NCBI RefSeq assembly: GCF_004011865.1
Contig: NZ_RKLP01000016.1
Location: 34,606-98,605, forward strand
DNA length: 64,000 bases
Direction: 5' to 3'
Source: Prescottella agglutinans
GTDB taxonomy: Bacteria; Actinomycetota; Actinomycetes; Mycobacteriales; Mycobacteriaceae
Positions 39,156-47,019 of the stretch are shown here, piece by piece. The translations under genes were made by a program, and so were the position numbers. The stretch's first letter is position 1; each line of letters opens with the position of its first letter. The notes beneath the pieces are model-generated. The model saw only the letters and a list, made by a program, of their open reading frames with translations. It was not told the DNA's origin and did not search any database.

Positions 39156-39566
39156 TCACTCCGGGTGCTTCCCCAATATCTGCAGATAATCCTCACGTCC
39201 GAACATGCGTGCGGCATCGAGCGCCGACGGCTGACCGGCTTCCGCGTCCGCGCCCGCGGCCACGAGCGCGGTCACCACGGCGTCCTCGCCCTTGAACACC
39301 GCACCGGCCAGAGGTGTCTGCCCGCGATCGTTCGCGCGGTTCACGTCGGCGCCGCGCTCGATCAGCGCGCGCACCGCATCGGCGTGCCCGTGGTACGCCG
39401 CGAGCATCACCAGGGTGTCGCCGGCCGCGTTGGTCAGGTTCACCGGCACGCCGGCGTCGACGTACTGCGCGAGCGTGGCCGCGTCGCCGGCCCGGGCCAT
39501 GTCGAACAATCGACCGGCCAACTCCTGCACGTCACCGTCCGGCGTCGCGGGATGTTCCTCACTCAT
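39156..39566 (-). CDS. Ankyrin-repeat protein
   Basis: 136 residues from the ATG at 39566 (MSEEHPATPDGDVQELAGRL). Three to four ankyrin units are visible: VDAGVPVNLTNAAGDTLVML, YHGHADAVRALIERGADVNR, DRGQTPLAGAVFKGEDAVV and a final half repeat. It is probably a small cytoplasmic protein-binding module. It lies 30 bases upstream of serS in the same direction and may be co-transcribed with it. Partner unknown. Confidence 0.88.
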   Translation of the reverse strand: MSEEHPATPDGDVQELAGRLFDMARAGDAATLAQYVDAGVPVNLTNAAGDTLVMLAAYHGHADAVRALIERGADVNRANDRGQTPLAGAVFKGEDAVVTALVAAGADAEAGQPSALDAARMFGREDYLQILGKHPE

Positions 39567-39617
39567 GCCGCACGAACCTACGCGGAAACTTCGGCATCTG
39601 CGTGCGTTGAAGGCATT

Positions 39618-40718
39618 ATGGACGGGATGTCCGTGGATGAGACCGAGCCGAAGTCGCAGCCGACAGCTGAATCGGCACCGCAGCCGGAACGGCGCCGACA
39701 CCTGTCAGCGCCGGTCACGCGGCGTGCGCTCGCGCTGGTCGCGATCGGGGCGCTGCTGGCCGCAGTCGCCACGATCTTCGTGTCCGGCGGATTCGACCGC
39801 GGCGACAATCTGCCCACCCACACCGCCGGCGTCGGTCCGCAGCCGACGGGCGCGGTGGCCGGCGAGGCATTCGGGTCGGCGACGACGGGCGACTGCCTCG
39901 CGTGGTCCAAGTCCGATGCGAGCGACCTCGAACAGGTCGACTGCGACCAGGCCCATCAGTTCGAGGTGGCCACCGACGTGGACCTGAGCCTGTACCCGAG
40001 CGTCGAGTTCGGGCCCGGATCCAAGTTCCCCGGCGTGCTGCGGTTCTCCGAACTGCGCGACGAGCAGTGCGCACCCGCCGTCAACGCCTACCTGGGCGGT
40101 CGTTTCGACCCGAAGGGCAAGTTCAGCGTCGGTCTGATCAACCCGGGCGAGGCCGGCTGGGCCGCCGGTGAGCGGACCATCCGCTGCGGTCTGCAGTTCT
40201 CCGGCGTCACCGGGTCGCTGCTGCCCATGCAGGGCAAGGTCGCCGAGCAGGACCAGTCGAAGGTGTGGGACGTCGGCACCTGCATCGGCATCAACCAGAA
40301 TGTGCCGTCCGATCCGGTGGGGTGCGCCGATCCGCACGCGTTCGAGGTGGTCGGCGTGATCGACCTGGCCAGCCAGTTCCCCGGCGGCATGCCGTCCGTC
40401 GAGGACCAGGACAAGTACCTCGAGAAGGCGTGCACCGACGCCAGCAACGGCTACCTGGGCTCCCCGACCACGCTCCGCGACAAGACCCTGACCCTGTTCT
40501 GGGACAACCTCGACCTCGACAGCTGGCTCGTCGGCAGCCGCAAGATCAACTGCTCGATCGGCAGCGAGGTCGACGGCAACGGCTTCGCGACCGTCGTCGG
40601 CAGCGCCAAGGGCGACATCCTGATCAACGGTCAGGCTCCGGTGCCGCCGCCGGCGGCCCCCGAGGGTCGTTCGCTGCCGACCCCGCTGCCCGGCGCGGCG
40701 CCGCTGCCGGGAGCCTGA
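39618..40718 (+). CDS. Septum-formation family membrane protein (Rv3835 type)
   Basis: 366 residues from ATG 39618 (GAAGG four bases upstream) or 363 from ATG 39627 (CATTAT seven bases upstream, leaderless option). Residues 1-42 are hydrophilic and cytoplasmic, about 43-62 one membrane helix (RALALVAIGALLAAVATIFV), then an extracytoplasmic domain with at least six cysteines in repeated patterns (GDCLAW, QVDCDQAHQFEV; GTCIGI, VGCADPHAFEVVG), i.e. two tandem septum_form modules. The C-terminus is Pro-rich. The family name comes from an actinobacterial septation gene; function is not well settled. The next gene starts 1 base after the stop. Confidence 0.85.
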   Translation: MDGMSVDETEPKSQPTAESAPQPERRRHLSAPVTRRALALVAIGALLAAVATIFVSGGFDRGDNLPTHTAGVGPQPTGAVAGEAFGSATTGDCLAWSKSDASDLEQVDCDQAHQFEVATDVDLSLYPSVEFGPGSKFPGVLRFSELRDEQCAPAVNAYLGGRFDPKGKFSVGLINPGEAGWAAGERTIRCGLQFSGVTGSLLPMQGKVAEQDQSKVWDVGTCIGINQNVPSDPVGCADPHAFEVVGVIDLASQFPGGMPSVEDQDKYLEKACTDASNGYLGSPTTLRDKTLTLFWDNLDLDSWLVGSRKINCSIGSEVDGNGFATVVGSAKGDILINGQAPVPPPAAPEGRSLPTPLPGAAPLPGA

Positions 40719-40719
40719 C

Positions 40720-41070
40720 GTGTCGGTGACGATGACCGAGGACCGGTTCGAGGAGCTGGTCTCGGAGGCCCTCGACCTCATTCCGCCGCAGCTCGCGGCG
40801 GCGATCGACAACGTCGTCGTGCTGGTCGAGCCCCGCAACGACGAGGAGCCGACGCTGCTGGGGCTCTACCACGGCATCGCGCTCACCGAACGGGACAGCC
40901 ACTACGGCGGCTCCCTGCCCGACACCATCACGATCTACCGCGACGCGATCCTCGACGTGTGCCACTCCGAGGACGAGGTGGTGCACGAGGTGATGGTCAC
41001 GGTGATCCACGAGGTGGCCCACTACTTCGGGATCGAAGAGGACCGCCTGCACGAGCTCGGCTGGGGCTGA
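40720..41070 (+). CDS. Minimal zincin-type metallopeptidase family protein (Rv3836 type)
   Basis: 116 residues starting with GTG at 40720, supported by GGGAG seven bases upstream; ATG 40732 is an alternative. The C-terminal half carries the zinc-protease motif HEVAHYFGIEEDRLHELGWG (HExxH plus downstream Asp and His), preceded by DEVVHEVMVTVIHEV. It matches the small single-domain metallopeptidase family of actinobacteria, whose substrate is unknown. Coupled to the septum-formation gene (1-base gap). Confidence 0.88.
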   Translation: MSVTMTEDRFEELVSEALDLIPPQLAAAIDNVVVLVEPRNDEEPTLLGLYHGIALTERDSHYGGSLPDTITIYRDAILDVCHSEDEVVHEVMVTVIHEVAHYFGIEEDRLHELGWG

Positions 41071-41207
41071 ACACCGCACCGCACCCCACCGGATTTTCGT
41101 CGGTTTCATGTGGAACCGACCCGCCTCCTCGTGCGTCGAAGCAATCAGGGACAAGTTTCGCGAAGCTCGTTCCCGTCGCCACCGCCCCCGAGACGAGGAG
41201 TCAAGCC

Positions 41208-41516
41208 ATGTTGGACCACGTGCGCGTCGAACCCGACGTCCTCTTCGCCGCGGCCGCGGAACTCGACGCGCTGGCCGCCCGCCTGCAGGCGACGCTGACC
41301 TCCGCGACCCCGGCCCTGAACGTCGCACCGTCCGGGTCCGAGGAGGTGTCGTTGCTGGCGGCCGGATACTTCAACCGACTCGCCGGCAGCTTCGGGCCGG
41401 CCGCCGCCCGGGGCATCGAGGAACTGGTCGCGGCCGCGGCCATGCTCCGCGCGCAGGCCATTGCGTACCAGGACCAGGACCACGCCTTCGGCGCGTCGCT
41501 CGCCACAGGCATGTGA
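41208..41516 (+). CDS. PE-domain type VII secretion substrate
   Basis: 102 residues, a bare PE domain without extension. The alignment to mycobacterial PE proteins is clear: VRVEPDVLFAAAAELDALAA corresponds to the QPEALAAAAG helix (the PE dipeptide reads EPD here), followed by SGSEEVSLLAAGYFN and a second helix. The C-terminal AYQDQD gives the YxxxD export signal of ESX substrates. GAGGAG lies seven bases before ATG. It is followed by a PPE gene, with which it should form a heterodimer. No ESX core genes lie in the window. Confidence 0.88.
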   Translation: MLDHVRVEPDVLFAAAAELDALAARLQATLTSATPALNVAPSGSEEVSLLAAGYFNRLAGSFGPAAARGIEELVAAAAMLRAQAIAYQDQDHAFGASLATGM

Positions 41517-41574
41517 GCACACGCGTCCCGAACCGCTCCGCCGAACTCTCGGCCCAACCGAGGAGAAACGCATC

Positions 41575-42801
41575 ATGACCTTGGGTGTCACAGGCGTCGT
41601 CTGGATGCCTCGCGGCGCAACCGTCAACTCGACCGCGCTCAGCGCGGGCGCCGGCCCGGTGCCGCTCAGCGCCGCCGGCCCGGCCTGGGCCGCGATCGCG
41701 GAGGGCTTCGTCGACGCCGGCGCGACCCTCGTCCGGGTCATGGAAGAACTGCGGGCCGGGTGGGAGGGCACGGCCGCCGAGGCCGCCCTCGCCAGGATCG
41801 CACCGTTCACCGCCTGGACCGAGCAGACCGCGACCCTCGCAGCGGAGACCGCCGCCAAGGCGTCCGCCGAGGCCGGCGCGTACACCACCGCGGCCCTGGC
41901 GATGCCGAGCCTGCCCGAGATCGCCGCGGTCAAGACCGCCAAGACCGCCGCCTACACCACCGGCGGCGCGCTCAACGGCTCCGCGGCCGTGGCCGAGGCC
42001 GCCGACCGGGCAATGGACATCCGCGCCGGAATCGTGATGGAGGGGTACGAGGCGGCGTCGAGCATGCTCGCGACACCCGAGACCTTCACGCCGCCGCCGC
42101 CGATCACCAACGGCTCGACCGTCGGCCTCGAGTCCCGCGACGCCGGCAGCGTGGCGCGGCGCAGACTCGAAGACGACCTCCGCACAGACCCCGTCGGCAC
42201 CATCGCGGCGGCGGCCACCGCGTTCGCGCAGAACCCGGCCGTCGCGACCGCGGCGTCACAGGTCGGCACCGTCGCGGGCACCGTGTCCAGCGCGACGTCG
42301 GCCGCCGCCAACTTCGGCGGGGCCGTCCTCGGCGGCGTGGGCGCCGGATCGCCCGCGCTCATGGGGGACCCGGGGGCGCCGGTGTCGGCCGTCGGCCGAG
42401 GCACCACCACCGGGATGTCGGGCGGCGGGTCGTCCGGCGCCGTCGCCTCGCGTGCCGCCGGCGTCGGCGGGGGCAGCGGCGCGCGGGCCGCGCTGCCCGA
42501 CGGGTGGGCGCAGGCCGGTCAACTCGACGGCTCCGGGCACCGCGGCGGCGTCGCGGGCGGCGCGGGCACCGGCCTCGGCCCGGGAACCGCCGATGCGGCG
42601 CGCACGGAGACGGCCGCGGCGGCCGCCGCCCGCAACACCCCGATGTCCGGCACACCGATGGGCGCGCACCGCGGCGACGCGGACGCGGACGGGGCCGACC
42701 GCGCCACCCGCGGCTACCTGCGCAACTTCGAGCACTTCGCCGACGGGCGCACGGTGATCCCCTCGGTCATCGGCGCCGACCTGCCCGAGGACGGGCGGTG
42801 A
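41575..42801 (+). CDS. PPE-domain type VII secretion substrate with Gly/Ala-rich C-terminus
   Basis: 408 residues. Residues 9-175 match the PPE fold: WMPRGATVNSTALSAGAGPV in place of the PPEVNSARM motif, AGPAWAAIAEGF, and WEGTAAEAA with the helix-turn WxG. Helices 3-5 follow (TAWTEQTATLAAETAAKA). The PPE tripeptide itself is degenerate (PRG). Residues 200-408 are low complexity, rich in Ala/Gly/Thr, and end DLPEDGR. A GAGGAG ribosome site precedes it and the stop overlaps the EspG-like start by 4 bases. Non-mycobacterial PE/PPE pairs like this one are few per genome. Confidence 0.86.
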   Translation: MTLGVTGVVWMPRGATVNSTALSAGAGPVPLSAAGPAWAAIAEGFVDAGATLVRVMEELRAGWEGTAAEAALARIAPFTAWTEQTATLAAETAAKASAEAGAYTTAALAMPSLPEIAAVKTAKTAAYTTGGALNGSAAVAEAADRAMDIRAGIVMEGYEAASSMLATPETFTPPPPITNGSTVGLESRDAGSVARRRLEDDLRTDPVGTIAAAATAFAQNPAVATAASQVGTVAGTVSSATSAAANFGGAVLGGVGAGSPALMGDPGAPVSAVGRGTTTGMSGGGSSGAVASRAAGVGGGSGARAALPDGWAQAGQLDGSGHRGGVAGGAGTGLGPGTADAARTETAAAAAARNTPMSGTPMGAHRGDADADGADRATRGYLRNFEHFADGRTVIPSVIGADLPEDGR

Positions 42802-43601
42802 TCGACTTGGGAATCGAACCGATCGGCACGACACTGCCGCCCACCACCCTGCACGTCGACGAGATCGACATGCTCGTGCACCTGCTCGACGTCGACGTCT
42901 TGCCGGTCGTGCTCGACGCCGGTCCCCGCTTCGACTCGCTCCCCACGCGAGACGCGGTGTTCCGGCGGGCCCACGACAGGCTCGCCGCGGCAGGCCTGGT
43001 CGACGGCATCGCCGTGCACCCCGACCTGGCCCGGCAGATGCGGACCCTCGCCCGCCCGCGCGCCCAGATCGCCGTGCGCAAGAGCGTCGACGGCACCGTC
43101 CACCGCGCGTGCCTGGCCCTCGACCGGGACCCGGCCGACGGCGCGGTACTGGCCCTGCGCAGCGGCGACGCGTTCACCATCCAGCGGTCGGGGCTCGACC
43201 TCGTCGGCCCGCTCGTGCACGCGCTCGGCACCGCACCTGCGCTGCCCTTCGGCGTCGTGAACTGCCCGACCGCGGACCTCGCCGCCGCACTCGACCGGAT
43301 CACCGACCCGCGGAGGGCGGCCGATCAGCTGATCGCGGTGGGGGTTTCGGCCGCGGAGTCCGCGGTCGTCGGGCCCGCGTTTGCCGGCTCCCCGACGTTC
43401 ACCGAGATCGTCGGGCTGGTCCACGAGGACAGCGGCGCGACGCTGACGCACGGACCGGTCACCGTGTTCGACACCGCCGCCGGACGCGTCGTCGGCACCA
43501 CGAGCGTCGCCACCGACGGCGTCCGGTGGACGTCGCTCTCCCCCGGCACCCCGGGCCGGCTGCGTCAGGCGCTCGAAGCGCTGCTCGCGCAGCTCGGCTG
43601 A
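42798..43601 (+). CDS. EspG-like type VII secretion chaperone
   Basis: 267 residues starting with GTG in a GTGA overlap with the PPE stop. It opens with a strand-rich segment (TTLHVDEIDMLVHLLDVDVL), followed by a helical part (AVFRRAHDRLAAAGLVDG), IAVRKSVDGTVHRACLALDR and a C-terminal repeat of the same fold. The C-terminus is PGTPGRLRQALEALLAQLG. EspG proteins bind the tip of PPE proteins and deliver them to ESX systems. The assignment rests on length, fold pattern and the PE-PPE-EspG order; identity to known EspG cannot be measured here. Confidence 0.75.
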   Translation: MIDLGIEPIGTTLPPTTLHVDEIDMLVHLLDVDVLPVVLDAGPRFDSLPTRDAVFRRAHDRLAAAGLVDGIAVHPDLARQMRTLARPRAQIAVRKSVDGTVHRACLALDRDPADGAVLALRSGDAFTIQRSGLDLVGPLVHALGTAPALPFGVVNCPTADLAAALDRITDPRRAADQLIAVGVSAAESAVVGPAFAGSPTFTEIVGLVHEDSGATLTHGPVTVFDTAAGRVVGTTSVATDGVRWTSLSPGTPGRLRQALEALLAQLG

Positions 43602-43605
43602 GGGC

Positions 43606-44295
43606 TCAACCCATCGGGTCGTCGGTGGCCTCGGTCGCCGCCGCCTCGAACCACGGCCGCTGCGGGGTCGCGTCGAACGGCGGGTCGAAGAGACCCCACC
43701 GCACGCACTGCCAGCCCGCGGCGGTCGGCACCAGCTCGACCGTCGAGGTGTTCTCCAGGTGCCGATCCGCAGCGAAGGCGCCGGGCACCCCGGCCAGGTA
43801 GGCGGCCACCAGCCGGATCGCGGCACCGTGGCTCACCACCACGACATCTCCCCCGTCGCCGCCGTCGAGGTACTCGGAGCGCAGCGAGTTCACCACCGGC
43901 ACATAGCGTTCGACGATGTCGTGGCCCGACTCGCCGCCCGGGATCCGGGCGGACAGGTCACCCGTGTGCCACGTGTGGAACACCTTCGCGAACATCTTGT
44001 GCGACTCGAGATCCGAGCGGTCCTCGAGCTCACCGGCCTGCGCCTCGTGCAGACCCTCGCGCACCTGCAGCGTGATGCCCGACGCCGTCTCCACGAACCC
44101 GGCCGTCTCGCGTGCCCGCAGCGCCTGTGACGACACCAGCGCGGTCGGCGGTCGCACCGCGAGCAGGTCGCCGAGCGTCTGCGCCTGCGTCCTGCCGAGT
44201 TCCGTCAACCGCGCACCGGGCAGTCGGGTGTCCAGCCGTCGTTCTACGTTCGCCTCGGTCTGCCCGTGCCGGACCAGGATCAGTCGGCCGCTCAC
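43606..44295 (-). CDS. Histidine phosphatase (phosphoglycerate mutase-like, Rv3837c type)
   Basis: 229 residues from the GTG at 44295 (MSGRLILVRHGQTEANVERR). The catalytic LVRHGQTEANVERR motif, the second Arg in SSQALRARETA, the Glu in EGLHEAQAGELEDRSD and the VVVVSHGAAIRL motif of branch 1 are all seen. Substrate unknown; not a glycolytic mutase by sequence alone. The start overlaps the pheA stop by 4 bases, so it is the second gene of a pheA operon. Confidence 0.9.
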   Translation of the reverse strand: MSGRLILVRHGQTEANVERRLDTRLPGARLTELGRTQAQTLGDLLAVRPPTALVSSQALRARETAGFVETASGITLQVREGLHEAQAGELEDRSDLESHKMFAKVFHTWHTGDLSARIPGGESGHDIVERYVPVVNSLRSEYLDGGDGGDVVVVSHGAAIRLVAAYLAGVPGAFAADRHLENTSTVELVPTAAGWQCVRWGLFDPPFDATPQRPWFEAAATEATDDPMG

Positions 44296-45206
44296 GCGTT
44301 CCCCTCTCCGCGGCGCAGCCTTTCCAGCCACGCGGTGTCGTCGATGTCGGGCATCGGGGCGCCGCCGCCCGGGACGGCCGACGGCCACGACCCGAGGAAG
44401 CGGACGTCGCTGAAGCGGTGCAGCGCCTTGAGCGCCTCCGCCACCAGCCCGTCGTCGATGTGTCCGACGCAGTCCAGATGGAACAGATAGGTGCCGAATT
44501 CCTTACGGGTGGGCCGGGATTCGATGCGAGTGAGGTCGATGCCCCGGGTCGCGAACTCCGTCATCGCACGAACCAGCGAGCCGGGCACGTTGTCGAGGTG
44601 CAGCACGACGCTGGTGCGGTCGTTGCCGGTCCGGGCGGGCGCGGGTTGCGGCCGGGTCACCAGCACGAAGCGGGTGCGGGCGCCCTCGTAGTCGGCGACC
44701 CCGGACGCCAGCGCGACGAGCCCGAGCCGCTCCCCCGCCAGCGCGGTGGCCACGCCCGCGTCCGCGACACCGGCCGCAACATCCTCTGCCGCACCGGCAT
44801 TCGACGACGCCGGCTCGACGCGAGCGTTCGGCAGGCGCGTGTCGAGCCAGCCCTGCACCTGTGCGGTCGCGACCGGGTAGGCGCGGACGGTGCGGACGTC
44901 GTCGAGCGTCGTGCCGGGGCGCCCGACGATGGTGAAGGCGACCTCGAGTTCGGTTTCGGCCATGATCTGCAACCGGTCGCCGAGGGCGAGCGCATCCATG
45001 GTGGGACGAATCGACCCCTCGACGGAGCTTTCGATCGGGACCACCGCGCCGTCGGCGTCGCCGCGACGCACCATCTCCAACGCCGCCGGCTGGCTCGCGG
45101 CCGCCACCCGTTCGACGGCGCCGGCGAACGTGCCGGCCGCCTCGAGCTGGGCGAGGGCCATCTCGGTGAAGGTCCCGCTGGGTCCGAAGTACGCGATACG
45201 AGGCAC
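44292..45206 (-). CDS. pheA: Prephenate dehydratase
   Basis: Converts prephenate to phenylpyruvate in phenylalanine synthesis. 304 residues from the GTG at 45206 (MPRIAYFGPSGTFTEMAL). The N-terminal PDT domain (1-190) holds the ADGAVVPIESSVEGSI motif and the catalytic TRF triad in GARTRFVLVTRP. The C-terminal ACT domain (205-290) has GSLVRAMTEF (GALV-type) and RIESRPTRKEFGTYLF (ESRP), the phenylalanine-binding elements for feedback control. Mycobacterial PheA is of the same monofunctional kind. Confidence 0.96.
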   Translation of the reverse strand: MPRIAYFGPSGTFTEMALAQLEAAGTFAGAVERVAAASQPAALEMVRRGDADGAVVPIESSVEGSIRPTMDALALGDRLQIMAETELEVAFTIVGRPGTTLDDVRTVRAYPVATAQVQGWLDTRLPNARVEPASSNAGAAEDVAAGVADAGVATALAGERLGLVALASGVADYEGARTRFVLVTRPQPAPARTGNDRTSVVLHLDNVPGSLVRAMTEFATRGIDLTRIESRPTRKEFGTYLFHLDCVGHIDDGLVAEALKALHRFSDVRFLGSWPSAVPGGGAPMPDIDDTAWLERLRRGEGNA

Positions 45207-45274
45207 GCCTACGAGGTTACGCAATCGCCCCCGAGGTACTCCGCGGATCGGTCCCGGTTCCGTTACGGCGTGCG

Positions 45275-45994
45275 CTACAGCAGCCCGGCGTCCGCGAGGA
45301 CGCGGTCGGCCTGCTCCGGGTCGTCGACCTCGATGCCCAGCAGCACGCCCCGCACCGCCTCGGCGGCCTCGGGGATCAGCGCCGCGAGCGCGGCGGCGTC
45401 CGGGGCGGCCAGCGCCGCGCGGACGTCGTCGCCGCGCAGTGCCGCGACCGTGCCGGCCAGCAGCGCCAGGACCTCGGCACCGTCGCGGGCGCGGGCGACG
45501 AAACCGACGGAGGTGTGCGCGAGCACTGCGAGGAAGTCGGCGACCGCGTCGACGGGCTGACCGGCGATCAGCCCGGGGCTGTGGCCGGCGTCGGCGAGGA
45601 CCTGCGCCGCCTCGGCGAGGGGGCCGGCGTCGGCGCCGTCGGGCGTGACGAACACCGCGACGGGGGCGGGCAACCGGAGACCGACCGCGTCCGCGAGCTG
45701 CTCCGAGGTGCAGTGCACGTGGTAGCGGAGCGCCCGATGCTCCACCGCGTCCGCGAGGCCGTCCGGATCGATGTCGAGCTCGACGACGACCGCACCGGCA
45801 TCGACGTCGGTACCGGCGGCGCCGGTGAGGATCGAGGCGGCCACGATCTGGGGGCCGGCGGTAACGGCGTCCCGGACGACGACGGCGCCGGCGGCGGCTC
45901 GCCGCTGGTGGAGCAACCCGGCGACGAGCGGCCGGGCCGCGTCGGCGCGGGACGCGGGAAGAGTCGGCATCGACAGCGAAACAGGAATCGACAC
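45275..45994 (-). CDS. Conserved hypothetical Ala-rich protein
   Basis: 239 residues from GTG 45994 (TAACGT six bases upstream, leaderless type) or 231 from ATG 45970 (MPTLPASRADAARPLVAGLL). The protein has alternating beta strands and helices with no signal peptide or membrane helix: AGAVVVRDAVTAGPQIVAAS, ALRYHVHCTSEQLADAVGLR, VAVFVTPDGADAGPL, then a helical C-terminal third rich in Ala/Asp. No known family or motif is recognised. It is co-directional with pheA and divergent from the iron-box gene. Confidence 0.75.
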   Translation of the reverse strand: MSIPVSLSMPTLPASRADAARPLVAGLLHQRRAAAGAVVVRDAVTAGPQIVAASILTGAAGTDVDAGAVVVELDIDPDGLADAVEHRALRYHVHCTSEQLADAVGLRLPAPVAVFVTPDGADAGPLAEAAQVLADAGHSPGLIAGQPVDAVADFLAVLAHTSVGFVARARDGAEVLALLAGTVAALRGDDVRAALAAPDAAALAALIPEAAEAVRGVLLGIEVDDPEQADRVLADAGLL

Positions 45995-46067
45995 ACCCAC
46001 ACGTTAGCCCGGCCCGGGTCGGAACCCACCTTCCGAGCCGAGGGGTTGCCGACCGCGCCCCCAGGAA

Positions 46068-46086
46068 TTAGCTTAGGTTTACCTCA
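46068..46086 (+). promoter_or_regulatory. IdeR/DtxR iron box
   Basis: TTAGCTTAGGTTTACCTCA matches the 19-base IdeR consensus TTAGGTTAGGCTAACCTAA at 15 positions. It lies 60 bases before the DUF2470 gene start, where it would repress with iron bound. The mycobacterial orthologue Rv3839 is also reported as IdeR-controlled. Confidence 0.8.
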
Positions 46087-46145
46087 CTTCGATGCAGGTT
46101 CGGTGTCGCGCCCCGGGCCGGCCCCGACGCAAAAGGAAGCCGCCG

Positions 46146-46910
46146 ATGACCCGCAGCACCCTCGGACCGTCCACCGCCGAACGGATGCGGAGCGCGAGCG
46201 CCCGCGCGACCGATGCCGTGCTGGCCGTCGCCGGCAGCGACCCCGCCGTCACCTCGCTGCACCACCTGCGCACCGACGGCACCGCCGTCCTCGCGACACC
46301 GATGGACTGCGCTGCGGCGGCCCTGACGTGGCAGGCCGGACCGGGCGGGTTGCCCGCCGTCCTCGAACTCACCGACTACGCGCCCCTCGCGCTGCGCGAA
46401 CCCGTCCGATCGCTCGTGTGGCTGCGCGGCACGCTCACCGCGGTGTCCGGGCAGGACGAACGCGACCTCGCCGACGCGGTGGCCGCCGAGAACCCGCACC
46501 CCGCGCTGCTCGACGTCGGGCACGACGCCACCCTGCTGCGCCTGCGACTCGAGTCCGCCGTCGTCGCGGACAGCAACGGCGCCGAGGCCGTCGCTGTCGA
46601 CGACCTGCTCGCCGCCGAGCCCGACCCCTTCTGGGATGTCGAGACGGGCTGGCTGCAGCACCTCGAGGAGGACCACTCCGACCTGGTCGAGATGCTCGCC
46701 CGACGGCTGCCGCCGCCGCTGCGCACCGGGCGGGTGCGCCCGCTCGGCATCGACCGGTACGGGGTGCGGTTGCGGATCGAGGACGCGACCGGCGACCGGG
46801 ACGTGCGGATGGACTTCGCCGAACCCGCCGACGACGCGCTCGCGCTCAGCCGCGCCCTGCGGGTCCTCGTCGGCTGCCCCTTCGTCAACGGTCTGCGCAC
46901 CCGCCCCTGA
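46146..46910 (+). CDS. DUF2470-domain protein, iron-regulated (Rv3839 type)
   Basis: 254 residues from ATG 46146 (AAGGAAG six bases upstream). The N-terminal part resembles the split-barrel FMN/haem-binding fold (LATPMDCAAAALTWQAGPGG, LTDYAPLALREPVRSLVWLR). The C-terminal 90 residues are DUF2470 (LQHLEEDHSDLVEMLARRL, then GIDRYGVRLRIEDATGDRDV). DUF2470 with a split barrel is found in haem-degrading and haem-trafficking proteins. The strong IdeR box upstream fits expression under iron limitation, so a role in haem iron use is a reasonable inference. Confidence 0.86.
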   Translation: MTRSTLGPSTAERMRSASARATDAVLAVAGSDPAVTSLHHLRTDGTAVLATPMDCAAAALTWQAGPGGLPAVLELTDYAPLALREPVRSLVWLRGTLTAVSGQDERDLADAVAAENPHPALLDVGHDATLLRLRLESAVVADSNGAEAVAVDDLLAAEPDPFWDVETGWLQHLEEDHSDLVEMLARRLPPPLRTGRVRPLGIDRYGVRLRIEDATGDRDVRMDFAEPADDALALSRALRVLVGCPFVNGLRTRP

Positions 46911-47019
46911 CGACGTTCGGCTTGCGGGTCGGTCACATCCCGGCCACACCCGGCGAAGCGCCTGCCGCACCGCGGCGCGGGGTGTACAGAGAAGCTGTGG
47001 ACCGACATCGTGGTGCGCG

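Noticed and set aside
46636..47019. N-terminal extension of the WS/DGAT protein
   Set aside because: The frame is open far upstream but overlaps the DUF2470 gene, and the residues are unlike any acyltransferase; the family start pattern begins at 47020.
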